Positions 6,096-15,208 of a stretch of 64,000 nucleotides of DNA are shown here, piece after piece; the first letter of the stretch is position 1; the number at the start of each line of letters is the position of its first letter. This stretch comes from CBDCRK01 sp965220955 (GTDB lineage: Bacteria > Desulfobacterota > Binatia > Bin18 > CBDCRK01): assembly GCA_965220955.1 (NCBI GenBank), contig CBDCRK010000024.1:1-64000 (forward strand), given 5' to 3'. The position numbers and the translations under genes are program-made. Below the pieces are notes generated by a model. That model saw nothing but the letters and a program-made list of their open reading frames with translations, made no database searches and was not told the origin of the DNA.

Positions 6096-8915
6096 TCATG
6101 ATGACATCCTTATGGTCCGAAGGCCTCTTCCCTTCCTCCGTTGCTGCTTTCCTTTCATCCCTGCCTCAAGCGGTGCGCGCATTTTCTCGTAAAGCATGAA
6201 CAGATGCTCGACACGCTCACGCTCCGAGGCGAAGCCGCCGGACCGATACATCCGGTCCACCGTGCGGTCAAGGGCCTGATGCGCCCGGCGCAGGTTGGGC
6301 GGCATCAGGTCGGGGTCGTAGAGGTCGGCCAGCGTCGCGCCGGGATGGGTAGCGCGAGTATCGAGCACGGCCTGCGCCAGCGGTTCCAGCTTCGACAGGT
6401 CAGCGCTTTCCGTCGGCGTCGGAAATGTATTGTAGACGAGACCGATGGAGTAACGATAACGGCTTTCCAAGCGTCCGCCGATGTGACGCAGCCAAGCCAT
6501 GTGCATGGCGGAGGTCAGCAGCGCGAAATCCGAGAGTGTGGCGTTCTCAATGACACGGACAAGATTGCTCGGAATCGCTGGCGGTTCCAACCAGCCTATT
6601 GGCACATACTCCCGCCGCTCCGAACTGACTTCGGGGATAACCAGAAACGGCGCGGTCGGGATCGACCTTCCCTCCAGCCGGGTGGGAGTGCTGGCAAGTC
6701 TGACGGTCGCAGCTTTTTTGCTCGCCAAGCGCATGGCGCGTACTCGACGAATGCGCTCGACGATCAACGGCATCGTGCGTAACGCCTCCGGCTCAGCCTC
6801 TTCCAGAAAGAGTATCCATCGTGAGAGACCGTTGATATGTTCGCGAGATCCGATGAACGGACGAAAGAATTTCCCGGCGTTTGGCTCTTTATCCAGAAAA
6901 TTTTGTCGTTCTCTATCCGAGAAGATGAGGTGCCCGCCATCAGTTGGCTGCACCCCTCGTTGCATGACCGAACGGGGCAACAGGGGCTGAGAGCTATCCG
7001 TTACGATCAGGTGCGGATCAGCAAGGCTGCCGGCATCGAACAGATAGGGCGAGAGCGCAGTGTGGCGGCTCTCCTCCGGCTCACCATTGATGTCAGGATA
7101 GCTGAACAGGCGCTTGTCCAAGCGTCCGTTCTCCCGGCGGTCGAAGCCAATAATCACGACGTGCACATGCGCCTTGCCGCGCGCGTCCGATCCCCAGGCG
7201 AAGGTACGGTGCGCGAAGGCAATCTCCAATTCGGACGCAAACAGACGTGGCCACAGCAAAGCGACCTGCTCGCCCTGGGTGAGGGAGTTGGTCGAAACGA
7301 AGCCAATGCGTGTCGCTCCGGTCACATAGGCTCCGACCTTCAGAAACCAGGCGCCGACATAATCCAGTGGCGAGCCGGTCTTGCCACGCGGATTTGTCAG
7401 CCCCCGCATCTGCTCCCGCTGTTCCTTGGACTGGTAGCTCTGGCCAATGAACGGCGGATTGCCGAACACGAAGGAACAATCCTCCGGCGGCAGCAGTTCC
7501 GCCCAGTCGGTCTCCAGGGCGTCCCCGTGGACGATGTGCGGCGAGGTTTGTAGCGGGATGCGCGCATAGGTCTGGCCGAACTCCAGGCTCAGCCGGTTGT
7601 TCATGATGTGGTCCATCATCCACAGCGCGGTCTCCGCGATGCGGGCCGGGAACTCGCCAATCTCAATGCCGTAGAACTGGTCCACATCCACATGGGAGAG
7701 CAACCCGACGTCGAGTGCTCCCTGTGCGCTGGTGCCGGTCGCGGCACGAATCTCCCGGATCACCTCGATTTCAAGCAGCCGCAATTCCCGGTAGGCGATG
7801 ATAAGGAAGTTGCCGCAACCGCAGGCCGGGTCGAAGAACCGCATCCCTCCCAGCTTCTCCTGGAACTTCCGAAGCTCGGCGAGACGGCGACTGTCTTTGC
7901 GGGATCTGAGCCGCGCGAACTCGGCGCGCAGATCGTCCATGAACAGCGGCTCGATTACCTTCAGGATGTTCTTCTCGGTGGTGTAGTGCGCGCCCTGGGC
8001 GCGGCGCTCGGCAGGGTTCATGACAGACTGGAACAGTGCGCCGAAGATCGCGGGTGAGATGTTCGACCAGTCGAAGCGGCAGGCGTCGAGCAGCGCTCCG
8101 CGCATAGCTGCATCGAAAGAGGGAATGCGCAACGGCCCGTCGAACAGGTCGCCGTTGACATAGGGAAACCGGGCCAGGTCGTCGTCCAGCGTGGTGACGC
8201 GCTCGCCTTCCGGCGTATCGAGCACCTGGAAGATCTGCGCCAGCCACGGCCCAAGGTCGCCGCCGTCTTCGCCGGTGCGCGTCTCGATGAAGTCGAAGAA
8301 AATATCCCTTGGCTCGAAAATACCGGTGTCGTCGGCAAAGAGACAGAAGACGACCCGCACCAGGAAACGTTCCAGGTTGTGACCCCGGTAGCCCGCCGTG
8401 TCGAGCGCATCGTGCAGCAGCCCCACCAGTTCGGCGGCCCTGATGTTGGCTGGGTCCTGATCCCGGAATGTCCGGCGCTGCACGCCGAGGATGAAGCCGA
8501 ACTTCTCGACATGGGCGGGCAGACCGGCGAGCGGAAAAGCAATGGTCTCCCGTTCGTCGAGATCGTGAAGCTCGAAGCTCTGGAAGTCGCTCACCAGGAT
8601 GTAGCGCGGCCGGTCCCGCTCGGGCAAAGCGTCGAAATACTCCCCGGCCTGATCGTAGGCGCGGGCGAGGTTGCGCCCGGCGCTCTTCTGCTCGACAATC
8701 ACGACGCCCGGCCAGAACAGGTCGATGAACCCCGAGCGGTTGTCCAGCTTCTCTACATGTGCCTCGTAGCGCGCGACGGTTCGGCGCCGGACCCCGAACA
8801 CCTCGAAGAACTCGTTGTAGAAGCTCTGCGTCTCGCCCTTCTCATAGGCTGCGTCCCGCCATTCGTCGGCGAAGGCGGCGGCGCGGGCGCGAACCTCGTT
8901 CCATGACAGCCGCAT
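6096..8915 (-). CDS. MmeI-like single-polypeptide restriction-modification enzyme (Type IIG/IIL)
   Basis: A 939-residue fused nuclease and adenine methyltransferase. Residues 60-80 carry a PD-(D/E)xK nuclease site (D65, E75, K77). A helical linker follows, with the HYTTEKNI segment near 310. SAM motif I, FFDPACGCGNFL, is at 360-371, and catalytic motif IV NPPF at 486-489. The rest matches a TaqI-type target-recognition domain. Length and domain order agree with the MmeI family, which cuts and methylates with one polypeptide and needs no separate S subunit. No other restriction gene adjoins it. The gene is visibly GC-richer than its neighbours and lies beside a mobile element and a decayed toxin-antitoxin locus, all of which suggest horizontal gain. 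It appears intact. Confidence 0.9.
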   Translation of the reverse strand: MRLSWNEVRARAAAFADEWRDAAYEKGETQSFYNEFFEVFGVRRRTVARYEAHVEKLDNRSGFIDLFWPGVVIVEQKSAGRNLARAYDQAGEYFDALPERDRPRYILVSDFQSFELHDLDERETIAFPLAGLPAHVEKFGFILGVQRRTFRDQDPANIRAAELVGLLHDALDTAGYRGHNLERFLVRVVFCLFADDTGIFEPRDIFFDFIETRTGEDGGDLGPWLAQIFQVLDTPEGERVTTLDDDLARFPYVNGDLFDGPLRIPSFDAAMRGALLDACRFDWSNISPAIFGALFQSVMNPAERRAQGAHYTTEKNILKVIEPLFMDDLRAEFARLRSRKDSRRLAELRKFQEKLGGMRFFDPACGCGNFLIIAYRELRLLEIEVIREIRAATGTSAQGALDVGLLSHVDVDQFYGIEIGEFPARIAETALWMMDHIMNNRLSLEFGQTYARIPLQTSPHIVHGDALETDWAELLPPEDCSFVFGNPPFIGQSYQSKEQREQMRGLTNPRGKTGSPLDYVGAWFLKVGAYVTGATRIGFVSTNSLTQGEQVALLWPRLFASELEIAFAHRTFAWGSDARGKAHVHVVIIGFDRRENGRLDKRLFSYPDINGEPEESRHTALSPYLFDAGSLADPHLIVTDSSQPLLPRSVMQRGVQPTDGGHLIFSDRERQNFLDKEPNAGKFFRPFIGSREHINGLSRWILFLEEAEPEALRTMPLIVERIRRVRAMRLASKKAATVRLASTPTRLEGRSIPTAPFLVIPEVSSERREYVPIGWLEPPAIPSNLVRVIENATLSDFALLTSAMHMAWLRHIGGRLESRYRYSIGLVYNTFPTPTESADLSKLEPLAQAVLDTRATHPGATLADLYDPDLMPPNLRRAHQALDRTVDRMYRSGGFASERERVEHLFMLYEKMRAPLEAGMKGKQQRRKGRGLRTIRMSS

Positions 8916-9337
8916 CAGACCAGCCTGCCAAGTGAGTGCGCCACGAAACGCAGCCTAAAGGCGCGGAGGATCGAAATGCAGAAATCAGCGGCGAGCATGG
9001 GCGTTGTCCTTCGTTCCGCTATGCTGCCGTTTGCCTAGGCTTCACGCGCTCGGCGCTCTGACGTCCTGCAGTGCCATTTATCTCTGACCTTATTTGTCTT
9101 TTCCCCTTCGCTTATAGTAATACCTCCTAAATAATCAGCTACGCCAAGCTGTTTATTTTACCATGATGTCGAGTTACCCGTCAGCCCTTCCCCAGAGCTG
9201 TTGCCAAGTTTTCCTGGCTTTTTACCCATAGCCCTTTTTCTCTTGATTCTTGAGGGGCATAAGAGGTAGTGTCTACCTCAAAGCAGCATTGGCTTGCTAA
9301 CACCATCAGGTCGTTACTGCGACCAAGGAGGATAGAA
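8916..9337. other. intergenic region between restriction enzyme and deacetylase
   Basis: About 420 bp between divergent genes. I see no coding similarity in either strand. It should hold the promoters of both neighbours: the minus-strand gene starts at 8915 and the plus-strand gene at 9338. GC drops sharply around 9060-9260, marking the edge of the GC-rich restriction gene. Confidence 0.5.
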
Positions 9338-10270
9338 ATGCAACTGGTAGACCAAGATATTCCGGGCCCTAAGCGTGACTTTATTGGCTATGGAAGGCGT
9401 CTGCCTAAGGTCTTCTGGCCCAATGACGCTAAGGTGGCTGTGAACTTAGTGGTCAACTATGAAGAGGGCTCCGAGTACTCCAAGCCGGCAGGAGATGATC
9501 GCAACGAGGGGCTAGCCGAGATTAACTATGCGCTAAACCCTAAGTACCGGGACTTTTGTGCTGAGTCGGTCTATGAGTACGGCAGCCGGGCCGGGATCTG
9601 GCGACTCCTGCGCCTCTTTGATGAGTATAAAGTGAAAGTTACCTTTTTCGCCTGCGCAGTGGCCCTGGAGCGGAATCCTGAGGTGGGGCAGTGGGTCCGG
9701 GAGAGCGGCCACGAACCCTGCTCCCACGGCTGGCGTTGGAGTGAACACTGGCTCCTCAACCGGGAAGAGGAGAAGCAGCACATGCAGTGGGCCATTGAGT
9801 CCATCAAAAAAACTTGTGGGGAGCGTCCTCTGGGGTGGTATTGCCGCTACGGCCCCAGTGAGAATACCCGGGAGTTGATTGTGGAAGAAGGAGGGTTCGT
9901 CTACGACTCAGATGCTTACAACGATGACCTTCCCTACTTCACCCAAGTAAAGGGAAAGCGCCACTTGATAGTGCCATACACCCTTACCTATAACGATGCA
10001 CGCTATATTGTGACCCAGGGATACAGTAGCCCGACAGACTTCTTTGATTCCTGTAAGCGGGGGCTAGACGAGCTGTGGCGAGAGGGAATGGCGGGCTATC
10101 CCAAGATGATGTCTATTGGCCTGCATCCCCGTATGGTAGGACAGGCTGGCCGGACCTCTGGGTTGCGGGAGTTCATCGAATATGCGTTAGGGAAAGGAAA
10201 CGTGTGGTTCGCCCGGCGCATTGATATTGCCCGTTGGTGGCTGGAACACCACGAGGAGTTCGAGCGCTGA
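9338..10270 (+). CDS. polysaccharide deacetylase-fold hydrolase, PuuE allantoinase-like
   Basis: NodB-fold hydrolase of 310 residues. The N-terminal FWPNDAKVAVNLVVNYEEGSE matches the PuuE branch, where classic deacetylases have an Asp-Asp metal motif; here the position reads NYEEGSE. The second motif SHGWRWSEH and the later segment GWYCRYGPSENTREL fit PuuE-like allantoinases and peptidoglycan deacetylase relatives. The ATG at 9338 follows AAGGAGGATAGAA and was preferred to an upstream GTG. Beside an amidase in the same orientation (61 bp gap), it may act on a cyclic amide or ureide. Substrate is inferred from family only. Confidence 0.8.
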   Translation: MQLVDQDIPGPKRDFIGYGRRLPKVFWPNDAKVAVNLVVNYEEGSEYSKPAGDDRNEGLAEINYALNPKYRDFCAESVYEYGSRAGIWRLLRLFDEYKVKVTFFACAVALERNPEVGQWVRESGHEPCSHGWRWSEHWLLNREEEKQHMQWAIESIKKTCGERPLGWYCRYGPSENTRELIVEEGGFVYDSDAYNDDLPYFTQVKGKRHLIVPYTLTYNDARYIVTQGYSSPTDFFDSCKRGLDELWREGMAGYPKMMSIGLHPRMVGQAGRTSGLREFIEYALGKGNVWFARRIDIARWWLEHHEEFER

Positions 10271-10331
10271 GCACGACCGCCCTACCCTGCTTTGACCTCG
10301 GTAGGCGTCGAGTTAAGGAGGAAGTCACGCC

Positions 10332-11735
10332 ATGGCATTATCTGAACTTTTAAACCTGGGGATTGCTGAGACGGTAAAAAGAATCCGTGCTTGCGAACTT
10401 TCCCCAGTAGAACTGGTTCACAGCTACTTAGAGCGTATTGATCGGCTCAATACCGCCTTGAATGTATATCTGACAATCATGGCAGAGGAAGCTTTGGCAG
10501 CGGCTGAGGCTGCGGAGAAGGCGGTGATCCAGGGGGATTCGCTGGGTATTCTTCATGGCATCCCGGTGGCCCTCAAGGACAACTATGAGGTAGCGGGCGT
10601 GCGGATGACCGCTGGAAGTAAATTTCTCAAGGATCATGTTGCGGCAGAGGACTGTGAGGTTGTCTCCCGACTCCGGCGGGCCGGGGCTATCATCCTAGGA
10701 AAGCTTTACATGCACGAGTGGGCCATTGGCGGAACCACTCGCAACCCGCACTATGGACCCGGTCGTAACCCATGGGATCCCAGCCGAATTCCGGGTGGGT
10801 CCAGCGGAGGCTCAGGCTCGGCCCTGGCGGCTGATCTAGCTATGGCAACGTTGGGGACGGATACCGGCGGTTCGGTACGCATTCCGGCTGCCCTTAATGG
10901 CATCTCCGGGATTCGCCCCACCGGTGGCCGGATCAGCAACCGGGGAGTGGTTCCGGTGAGCGGGACTTTTGATACCGTTGGCCCCATGGCTAGACGGGCG
11001 GAGGATGTAGCTCACCTTTTCCAGGCTTTGGCCGGCTATGACCCTGAGGATCCCGCTTCTATCAATATGCCGGTGGACGATTACCTCTCCGGGCTACACC
11101 AAGGGGTGAACGGGCTACGTGTGGGTCTAGTAGGGGGGCATTTCCAGAAGGAGCCCAGGCCCGAAGCAGGTAAGCTGGTTTTGCAGGCAGCCCGAGTCTA
11201 CGAAGATCTAGGTGCCCATGTGGAGGAACTAGAGCTGCCCGGCGCAGAAGCAGCTATCGAGCGAACAAGCGAGATGTTTCTTGCAGAAGCAGCCGCCTTT
11301 CATCAGGCCAGGCTAGAGCAAAGACCAAATGATTTCGGTCAGGATGTCCTTACTCGGCTGCAAATTGGAGCCGGGATCACAGGCATACAGTATGCAATCG
11401 CCCGGCAGGAGCAGCGTCGCTGGCAGCGACAGCTAGAGAAGGTTTTGGGTCATTACGATTTCCTCTTAGCCCCTACCTGCGGCATTCCCGCCCCCCTCAT
11501 CGAAGAGAGCGATGGGGTGGAGACCACCCGGTTGCTAACTCGCTTTACCTATCCTTTTAGTCTGGCCCAGGTCCCGGTGCTTAGCATCCCCTGTGGGTTT
11601 ACTGAAGATAATCTGCCGATTGGCATACAGTTGGTAGGCCGACATTGGGAAGAAGCCCTACTCTTCAGAGCTGCCTGGACCTATCAGCAGACAACCGACT
11701 GGCACCTCAGACGGCCAGTATTGAAAGACTCTTAG
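10332..11735 (+). CDS. amidase-signature family amidohydrolase
   Basis: Amidase of 467 residues with the Ser-cisSer-Lys triad: K82 in VALKDNYEV, S157 in GGSSGGS, S181 in GTDTGGSVRIPAA. It lacks the C-terminal domain of GatA and no gatB or gatC adjoins it, so a catabolic amidase is more likely than a tRNA amidotransferase subunit. TTAAGGAGG precedes the ATG. It probably forms a unit with the PuuE-like hydrolase upstream, which would join ring opening or deacetylation to amide hydrolysis; that pathway is inference. Confidence 0.88.
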   Translation: MALSELLNLGIAETVKRIRACELSPVELVHSYLERIDRLNTALNVYLTIMAEEALAAAEAAEKAVIQGDSLGILHGIPVALKDNYEVAGVRMTAGSKFLKDHVAAEDCEVVSRLRRAGAIILGKLYMHEWAIGGTTRNPHYGPGRNPWDPSRIPGGSSGGSGSALAADLAMATLGTDTGGSVRIPAALNGISGIRPTGGRISNRGVVPVSGTFDTVGPMARRAEDVAHLFQALAGYDPEDPASINMPVDDYLSGLHQGVNGLRVGLVGGHFQKEPRPEAGKLVLQAARVYEDLGAHVEELELPGAEAAIERTSEMFLAEAAAFHQARLEQRPNDFGQDVLTRLQIGAGITGIQYAIARQEQRRWQRQLEKVLGHYDFLLAPTCGIPAPLIEESDGVETTRLLTRFTYPFSLAQVPVLSIPCGFTEDNLPIGIQLVGRHWEEALLFRAAWTYQQTTDWHLRRPVLKDS

Positions 11736-11786
11736 AGCTAACCTTCTTGATCTGCCCAATGTCTAGACAAGGTTAGCCGATCCCCT

Positions 11787-11815
11787 TTGTCAATATGACA
11801 ATAAAGGTATATAAA
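11787..11815 (+). promoter_or_regulatory. predicted sigma70-type promoter of the RRM gene
   Basis: TTGTCA at 11787-11792 and TATAAA at 11810-11815 are separated by 17 bp, close to consensus. Transcription from here would give the RRM gene a leader of about 110 nt that contains the strong hairpin at 11869-11905. Confidence 0.6.
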
Positions 11816-11868
11816 GAGTATTAATTACTGGTTCAGTCCGTTCGATTGTTGAGCAGCTTCGAGATTCC

Positions 11869-11910
11869 AAGACCCCTTCGAGCCGCTCATGGCTCCAGGG
11901 GTCTTTGTTT
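11869..11910 (+). terminator. strong hairpin with T-tail in the RRM gene leader (attenuator or upstream terminator)
   Basis: AAGACCCCT (11869-11877) pairs with AGGGGTCTT (11897-11905), extended inside by GAGCC (11880-11884) with GGCTC (11891-11895). TTTGTTT follows. The hairpin ends only 25 nt before the RRM start codon and just before its ribosome-binding site. It may terminate transcripts coming from the amidase or act as an attenuator of the RRM gene. Confidence 0.7.
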
Positions 11911-11930
11911 ATGCACCGCAGGAGGTAGCA

Positions 11931-12233
11931 ATGGCAACGAAGCTGTATATTGGCAATCTCTCTTATAGTGTAACGCAGACGGATCTCCAAGATCTCTTTG
12001 CCGAGGTGGGCACTGTGGAGTCCGCGAACGTCATTACCGATAGGTTTTCCGGGCAGTCACGGGGTTTTGGTTTTGTGGAGATGGCGTCGGGCGAGGAAGC
12101 GCAGGCGGCCATTAAGCAATTTGATGGATATGACCTAAAGGGACGCGCTCTCAAAGTCAATGAGGCTCGGCCCCAGGGCGAGCGCTCGGGGGGACGCTCA
12201 GACAGTGGGGGTGGACGAGAGCGACGCTGGTAG
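11931..12233 (+). CDS. RRM-domain RNA-binding protein
   Basis: One hundred residues. A single RNA recognition motif fills residues 3-80: RNP2 is LYIGNL (residues 4-9) and RNP1 is RGFGFVEM (about 43-50), with the aromatic residues intact. The tail is rich in Gly, Arg and Ser. This is the layout of small bacterial and cyanobacterial Rbp proteins, often induced by cold. The start at 11931 follows GGAGG; the longer open frame begins inside the leader hairpin. The hairpin and promoter upstream suggest regulation by transcript folding, which is inference. Confidence 0.92.
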   Translation: MATKLYIGNLSYSVTQTDLQDLFAEVGTVESANVITDRFSGQSRGFGFVEMASGEEAQAAIKQFDGYDLKGRALKVNEARPQGERSGGRSDSGGGRERRW

Positions 12234-12427
12234 ACCCTCTAGAGCGATTCTAAACCCTTATTTGACAGGGAAAAGTCCTCCTGGCCACGCAATTGGGGAT
12301 AACCTGAGATCATCTGACAACCTATACTCGCGGGCTGTCCATCTTTTGCCTGTGCTACGGAGGGCCTCACCTAGTGCAGCCAAACCGAAGAGTGGGGACT
12401 CATGAGATATGGCGGGCGGCCGAAACT

Positions 12428-12550
12428 TTAAGAGCAAGCAACGCCAGCGCCGGGAAGCTGTGCCAAGATTTCCTGAGTGAGTTGTACATACTCATGCCAA
12501 TCCCGGGTCTCCTCTGGTTCCACACGTAACTCCCCCTCTTCCCCCCACAT
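12428..12550 (-). CDS. possible 40-residue small protein or C-terminal remnant
   Basis: An ATG-to-TAA frame of 40 codons lies 14 bp downstream of the desaturase. Its composition is protein-like (EPEETRDWHEYVQLTQEILA, amphipathic and acidic). There is no good ribosome-binding site, and I recognise no family. It may be a small cotranslated protein or the tail of a deleted gene. The remaining sequence from 12240 to 12427 shows nothing recognisable. Confidence 0.3.
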   Translation of the reverse strand: MWGEEGELRVEPEETRDWHEYVQLTQEILAQLPGAGVACS

Positions 12551-12563
12551 TGCTCGCTACGTG

Positions 12564-13427
12564 TCAGTCACAAAAGGCACGAGGCCTGCGAACCTCTGTT
12601 GCGAGCCCCACTCCCTCCAGTCCAACAATGATCCACCACCCCACATCTATCTGCGCAGGCGTCCAGCCGAACTGTGCTGAGCCGGGTCGGGCATGGTGAT
12701 TTCGATGCCAATTCTCCCCTTGAAAACAGTGCCAAAGCCCCAGCCAGACCACATTTCGGCTTGAGTCCTCTCCGAGCCGGGAGCCGGGATAAAGGTGGGA
12801 CACACTGTTGACAAAACACTGCCCATGAAGGGCAAACACCAAGCGAATGGCTCCGAGCCAGAAGAAGGCGGCCATGCCGAACGGCAGGCCGCCAAAGAAG
12901 GAGACGACCAGGAGCGGGACCTGAAGAATTTGCCAAACCCCGTAGGAGGCTCCCCGTAGATCAGGGCAATAGCGCATGGGTGACGCCGACTCAGCCTGCC
13001 ACAACCATCGTAGGTGGGCCCACCAAAATCCTCCGACCTGAGGGCTGGAGATATCTGCCGGGGTATCCGCAGTAGCGTGATGAAGACGGTGGTTTGCCGT
13101 CCATGAAAGCGGAGCGCCAGAGCCATTGTACATAGCAAAGAAAATCAAAACCTCTCGGACGACCGGATGTAGCTGCAGTGCACGATGAGCGAGAGCGCGG
13201 TGATAACACACCGTAGTCCCTAAGCCTCCTACCCAGGTCAGTACCCCTGCCATCAGGAAGATTGGCCATCCAGGTAGTGGACAGAGTACCAGTCCTACGG
13301 CGGCAGTCACATGGATCAGCACCACCCACAGGAGAATTATCCATTGGCCAGGCGCTGGGCGCCACCAAGGCCATATCCAAGGCGAACTCGCCACACAAGA
13401 AGGAGTGGCAGCAAGGAACATCCGCAA
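12564..13427 (-). CDS. acyl-CoA/acyl-lipid desaturase (delta-9 type)
   Basis: Integral-membrane di-iron desaturase of about 287 residues. The three histidine boxes are HRALAH (76-81), HRLHH (113-117) and HRNHH (241-245), with a further His at QGENWH. Hydrophobic helices lie around 30-70 and 165-200. This matches bacterial stearoyl-CoA-type desaturases, which introduce a double bond into saturated acyl chains at the membrane and need ferredoxin or cytochrome b5-type electrons. The first 25 residues are not conserved and the true start may be slightly downstream. It is monocistronic and ends near a small open frame. Confidence 0.88.
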   Translation of the reverse strand: MRMFLAATPSCVASSPWIWPWWRPAPGQWIILLWVVLIHVTAAVGLVLCPLPGWPIFLMAGVLTWVGGLGTTVCYHRALAHRALQLHPVVREVLIFFAMYNGSGAPLSWTANHRLHHATADTPADISSPQVGGFWWAHLRWLWQAESASPMRYCPDLRGASYGVWQILQVPLLVVSFFGGLPFGMAAFFWLGAIRLVFALHGQCFVNSVSHLYPGSRLGEDSSRNVVWLGLWHCFQGENWHRNHHARPGSAQFGWTPAQIDVGWWIIVGLEGVGLATEVRRPRAFCD

Positions 13428-13557
13428 ATATCTCCTCTCTGGCGCACGCGACAGGAATGGGTCAGGCCGCTTCGCACCATTATGCCGGTCAATACCCAGT
13501 TGTCACTGGCAAGGACCGGAAAACGTCAATCAGATACTATAGTATTATTCATAACAA

Positions 13558-13895
13558 CTATGCATAGTAAACCAGGTTACATCCTACATAGCTCAGAAGA
13601 AGCTGTAAACCAGGATTAGGGGTACAACAATACAGAGCGCGCAGAACTACCCGCCCATGAAAGAGGGCGTTGTTCCCTAGGTCAAGTCGCTCAGGCACAT
13701 CCTTACCCCGCTCCACAGCAGGACGGGCTCGAATGGCTCTCAACCAGCGCTCCAGATGGGGCAACCCTTCAATACTAACGCCCGACCACTTGTAGGTGCG
13801 CGCCCAGCTCCAATTAGCAATATCGGCAATCGAGTAGGCTCCTAAATGGATACCTTCCAGCCGTTGGGCGTGGCCGCGGTGAATAGCTCAATCAT
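13558..13895 (-). pseudogene. glutathione S-transferase with large internal deletion
   Basis: The ATG at 13895 starts MIELFTAATPNGWKVSI, the N-terminus of YfcG/Ure2-like glutathione transferases, and a TAG then stops the frame. One frame over, GAYSIADIANWSWARTYKW and LPHLERWLRAIRARPAVERG continue the same family's C-terminal helical domain. Roughly 130 residues (most of the thioredoxin fold and the start of the helical domain) have been lost, joining residue 17 to about residue 150 out of frame. The C-terminal frame runs on to 13558. Confidence 0.85.
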
Positions 13896-13934
13896 TTTTG
13901 TTCTCCGTGTTATAAGGTGAAATAACCGCGCTGC

Positions 13935-15200
13935 TTATTTGCCATAAAGCATGAGGCCTCTAACGCTAAACCTATTCCGACTCAGGCGTTTGTTGTAGAC
14001 GACCTTGTGCGTCTGGAAGATGCCCGCTCTCTTCTGCCGGTAATCAAGAGAGGCCTGAGCAGCAAAAAGAGGAATCCCGACCTCATTGTTCCAAGGGTCA
14101 AATTCCGGATGTATGTACACCAGGAAAAAGGTGCGTTTGTGGTCGCCGTTATGGTCGTAGGTCAGGGTGTAGAGCAGGTTATGGGTTTGCAGATCCACAT
14201 AGAGTATCCGGCGACTGTAGAGGGGATGAGACTGTTTGGGTATGGCCTCAAGAACTATAGCTCTGCGTAGTTCCCAGGGGTCCACCGGATACCAATTTCC
14301 CTTGCCGCCCCAGGTAGCTTCAGCTGCCTTTATAGCTCCCGGGGCCAGAACCACCTTCTCCTCCAAATAACGCCACTCATAGGGATGGATGTATCCGTAA
14401 AATCCTCTTCGATCCTCCATAAGTACCACCCCCCCTCCAGGAGAATCGTAGGGATTATCAGCTATTTTACGAGTACGACGGCTTTGAGGGTCGTATATCC
14501 AATTATCGCTAACAAGGGTGTCGTTATCGTAGATGAAGGTCAGCACCTGGCTGCCTTCCTGATCAGAAGGAGCCGTTGTAAGCAGGTATTCCCTGGAGAA
14601 AACTCCCTCTTTTTCCCACTGCCGAAGGTTTTTGTCCGCCTCTGCTCTGTGCATCCCACGCATAGTAACAAAATAGAATCTCTGAGTCCGCTCTACGGCC
14701 CCACCGCTGCTGCGTATCTCGTTTGAGGGCCAGTACTGTGTAGTTTCACCCTCGTCCCGGTAGCGGTGGTTCCACGCCACTTTCTCCCCTGCCTGGGGAT
14801 CCTGGGAGTCAATGAGGGGAAAAGGCAGCCCCGCTACATAGTTTGTCAGCACTCCGTCTCCCAGCCCGACCTGGGCATAGTGTTGCAAAGTAGCCTCAAT
14901 ATAGTTCTCCCTAACGGGCATATCCGTGGTTGCCTGTGTCGTAAAGGCAAAGTCTCCGGCTTGCACATACTGAAGGATCTCTGGCGGAAGCAGCTCCTGG
15001 GCTGCCTGAAAGTTAGTTGAGTCAATCTTCATCCCTGGCGTGATTCCTTCTACCTGAGGAGGGCCTGAACGATAAGGATGAAAGGTAGAGAGGATTCTCT
15101 CTCGGCCATTGCCGTCCTCTGCTTGCCCCCCAAGGGGCATAAAGCACAGTACGGCAGAAACTAGAGCCACATAGGCAACCACAATGCGTATATTTTGCAT
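13935..15200 (-). CDS. DUF1329-family exported protein
   Basis: Protein of 421 residues with a signal peptide (about 1-27, ending GGQA). The body matches DUF1329: GDFAFTTQATTDMPVRENYI, WIYDPQSRRTRKI, and EDRRGFYGYIHPYEWRYL. Family members are beta-strand-rich periplasmic or outer-membrane-associated proteins, often near lipid- or sterol-catabolism genes, with unclear function. Its start lies 9 bp from the end of the Rieske gene upstream, so the two are cotranscribed. Confidence 0.85.
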   Translation of the reverse strand: MQNIRIVVAYVALVSAVLCFMPLGGQAEDGNGRERILSTFHPYRSGPPQVEGITPGMKIDSTNFQAAQELLPPEILQYVQAGDFAFTTQATTDMPVRENYIEATLQHYAQVGLGDGVLTNYVAGLPFPLIDSQDPQAGEKVAWNHRYRDEGETTQYWPSNEIRSSGGAVERTQRFYFVTMRGMHRAEADKNLRQWEKEGVFSREYLLTTAPSDQEGSQVLTFIYDNDTLVSDNWIYDPQSRRTRKIADNPYDSPGGGVVLMEDRRGFYGYIHPYEWRYLEEKVVLAPGAIKAAEATWGGKGNWYPVDPWELRRAIVLEAIPKQSHPLYSRRILYVDLQTHNLLYTLTYDHNGDHKRTFFLVYIHPEFDPWNNEVGIPLFAAQASLDYRQKRAGIFQTHKVVYNKRLSRNRFSVRGLMLYGK

Positions 15201-15208
15201 AATCTCCC

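Noticed and set aside
6837..7553. Plus-strand open frames across the restriction enzyme gene
   Set aside because: Antisense frames produced by high GC; the minus strand has methyltransferase and nuclease motifs throughout.
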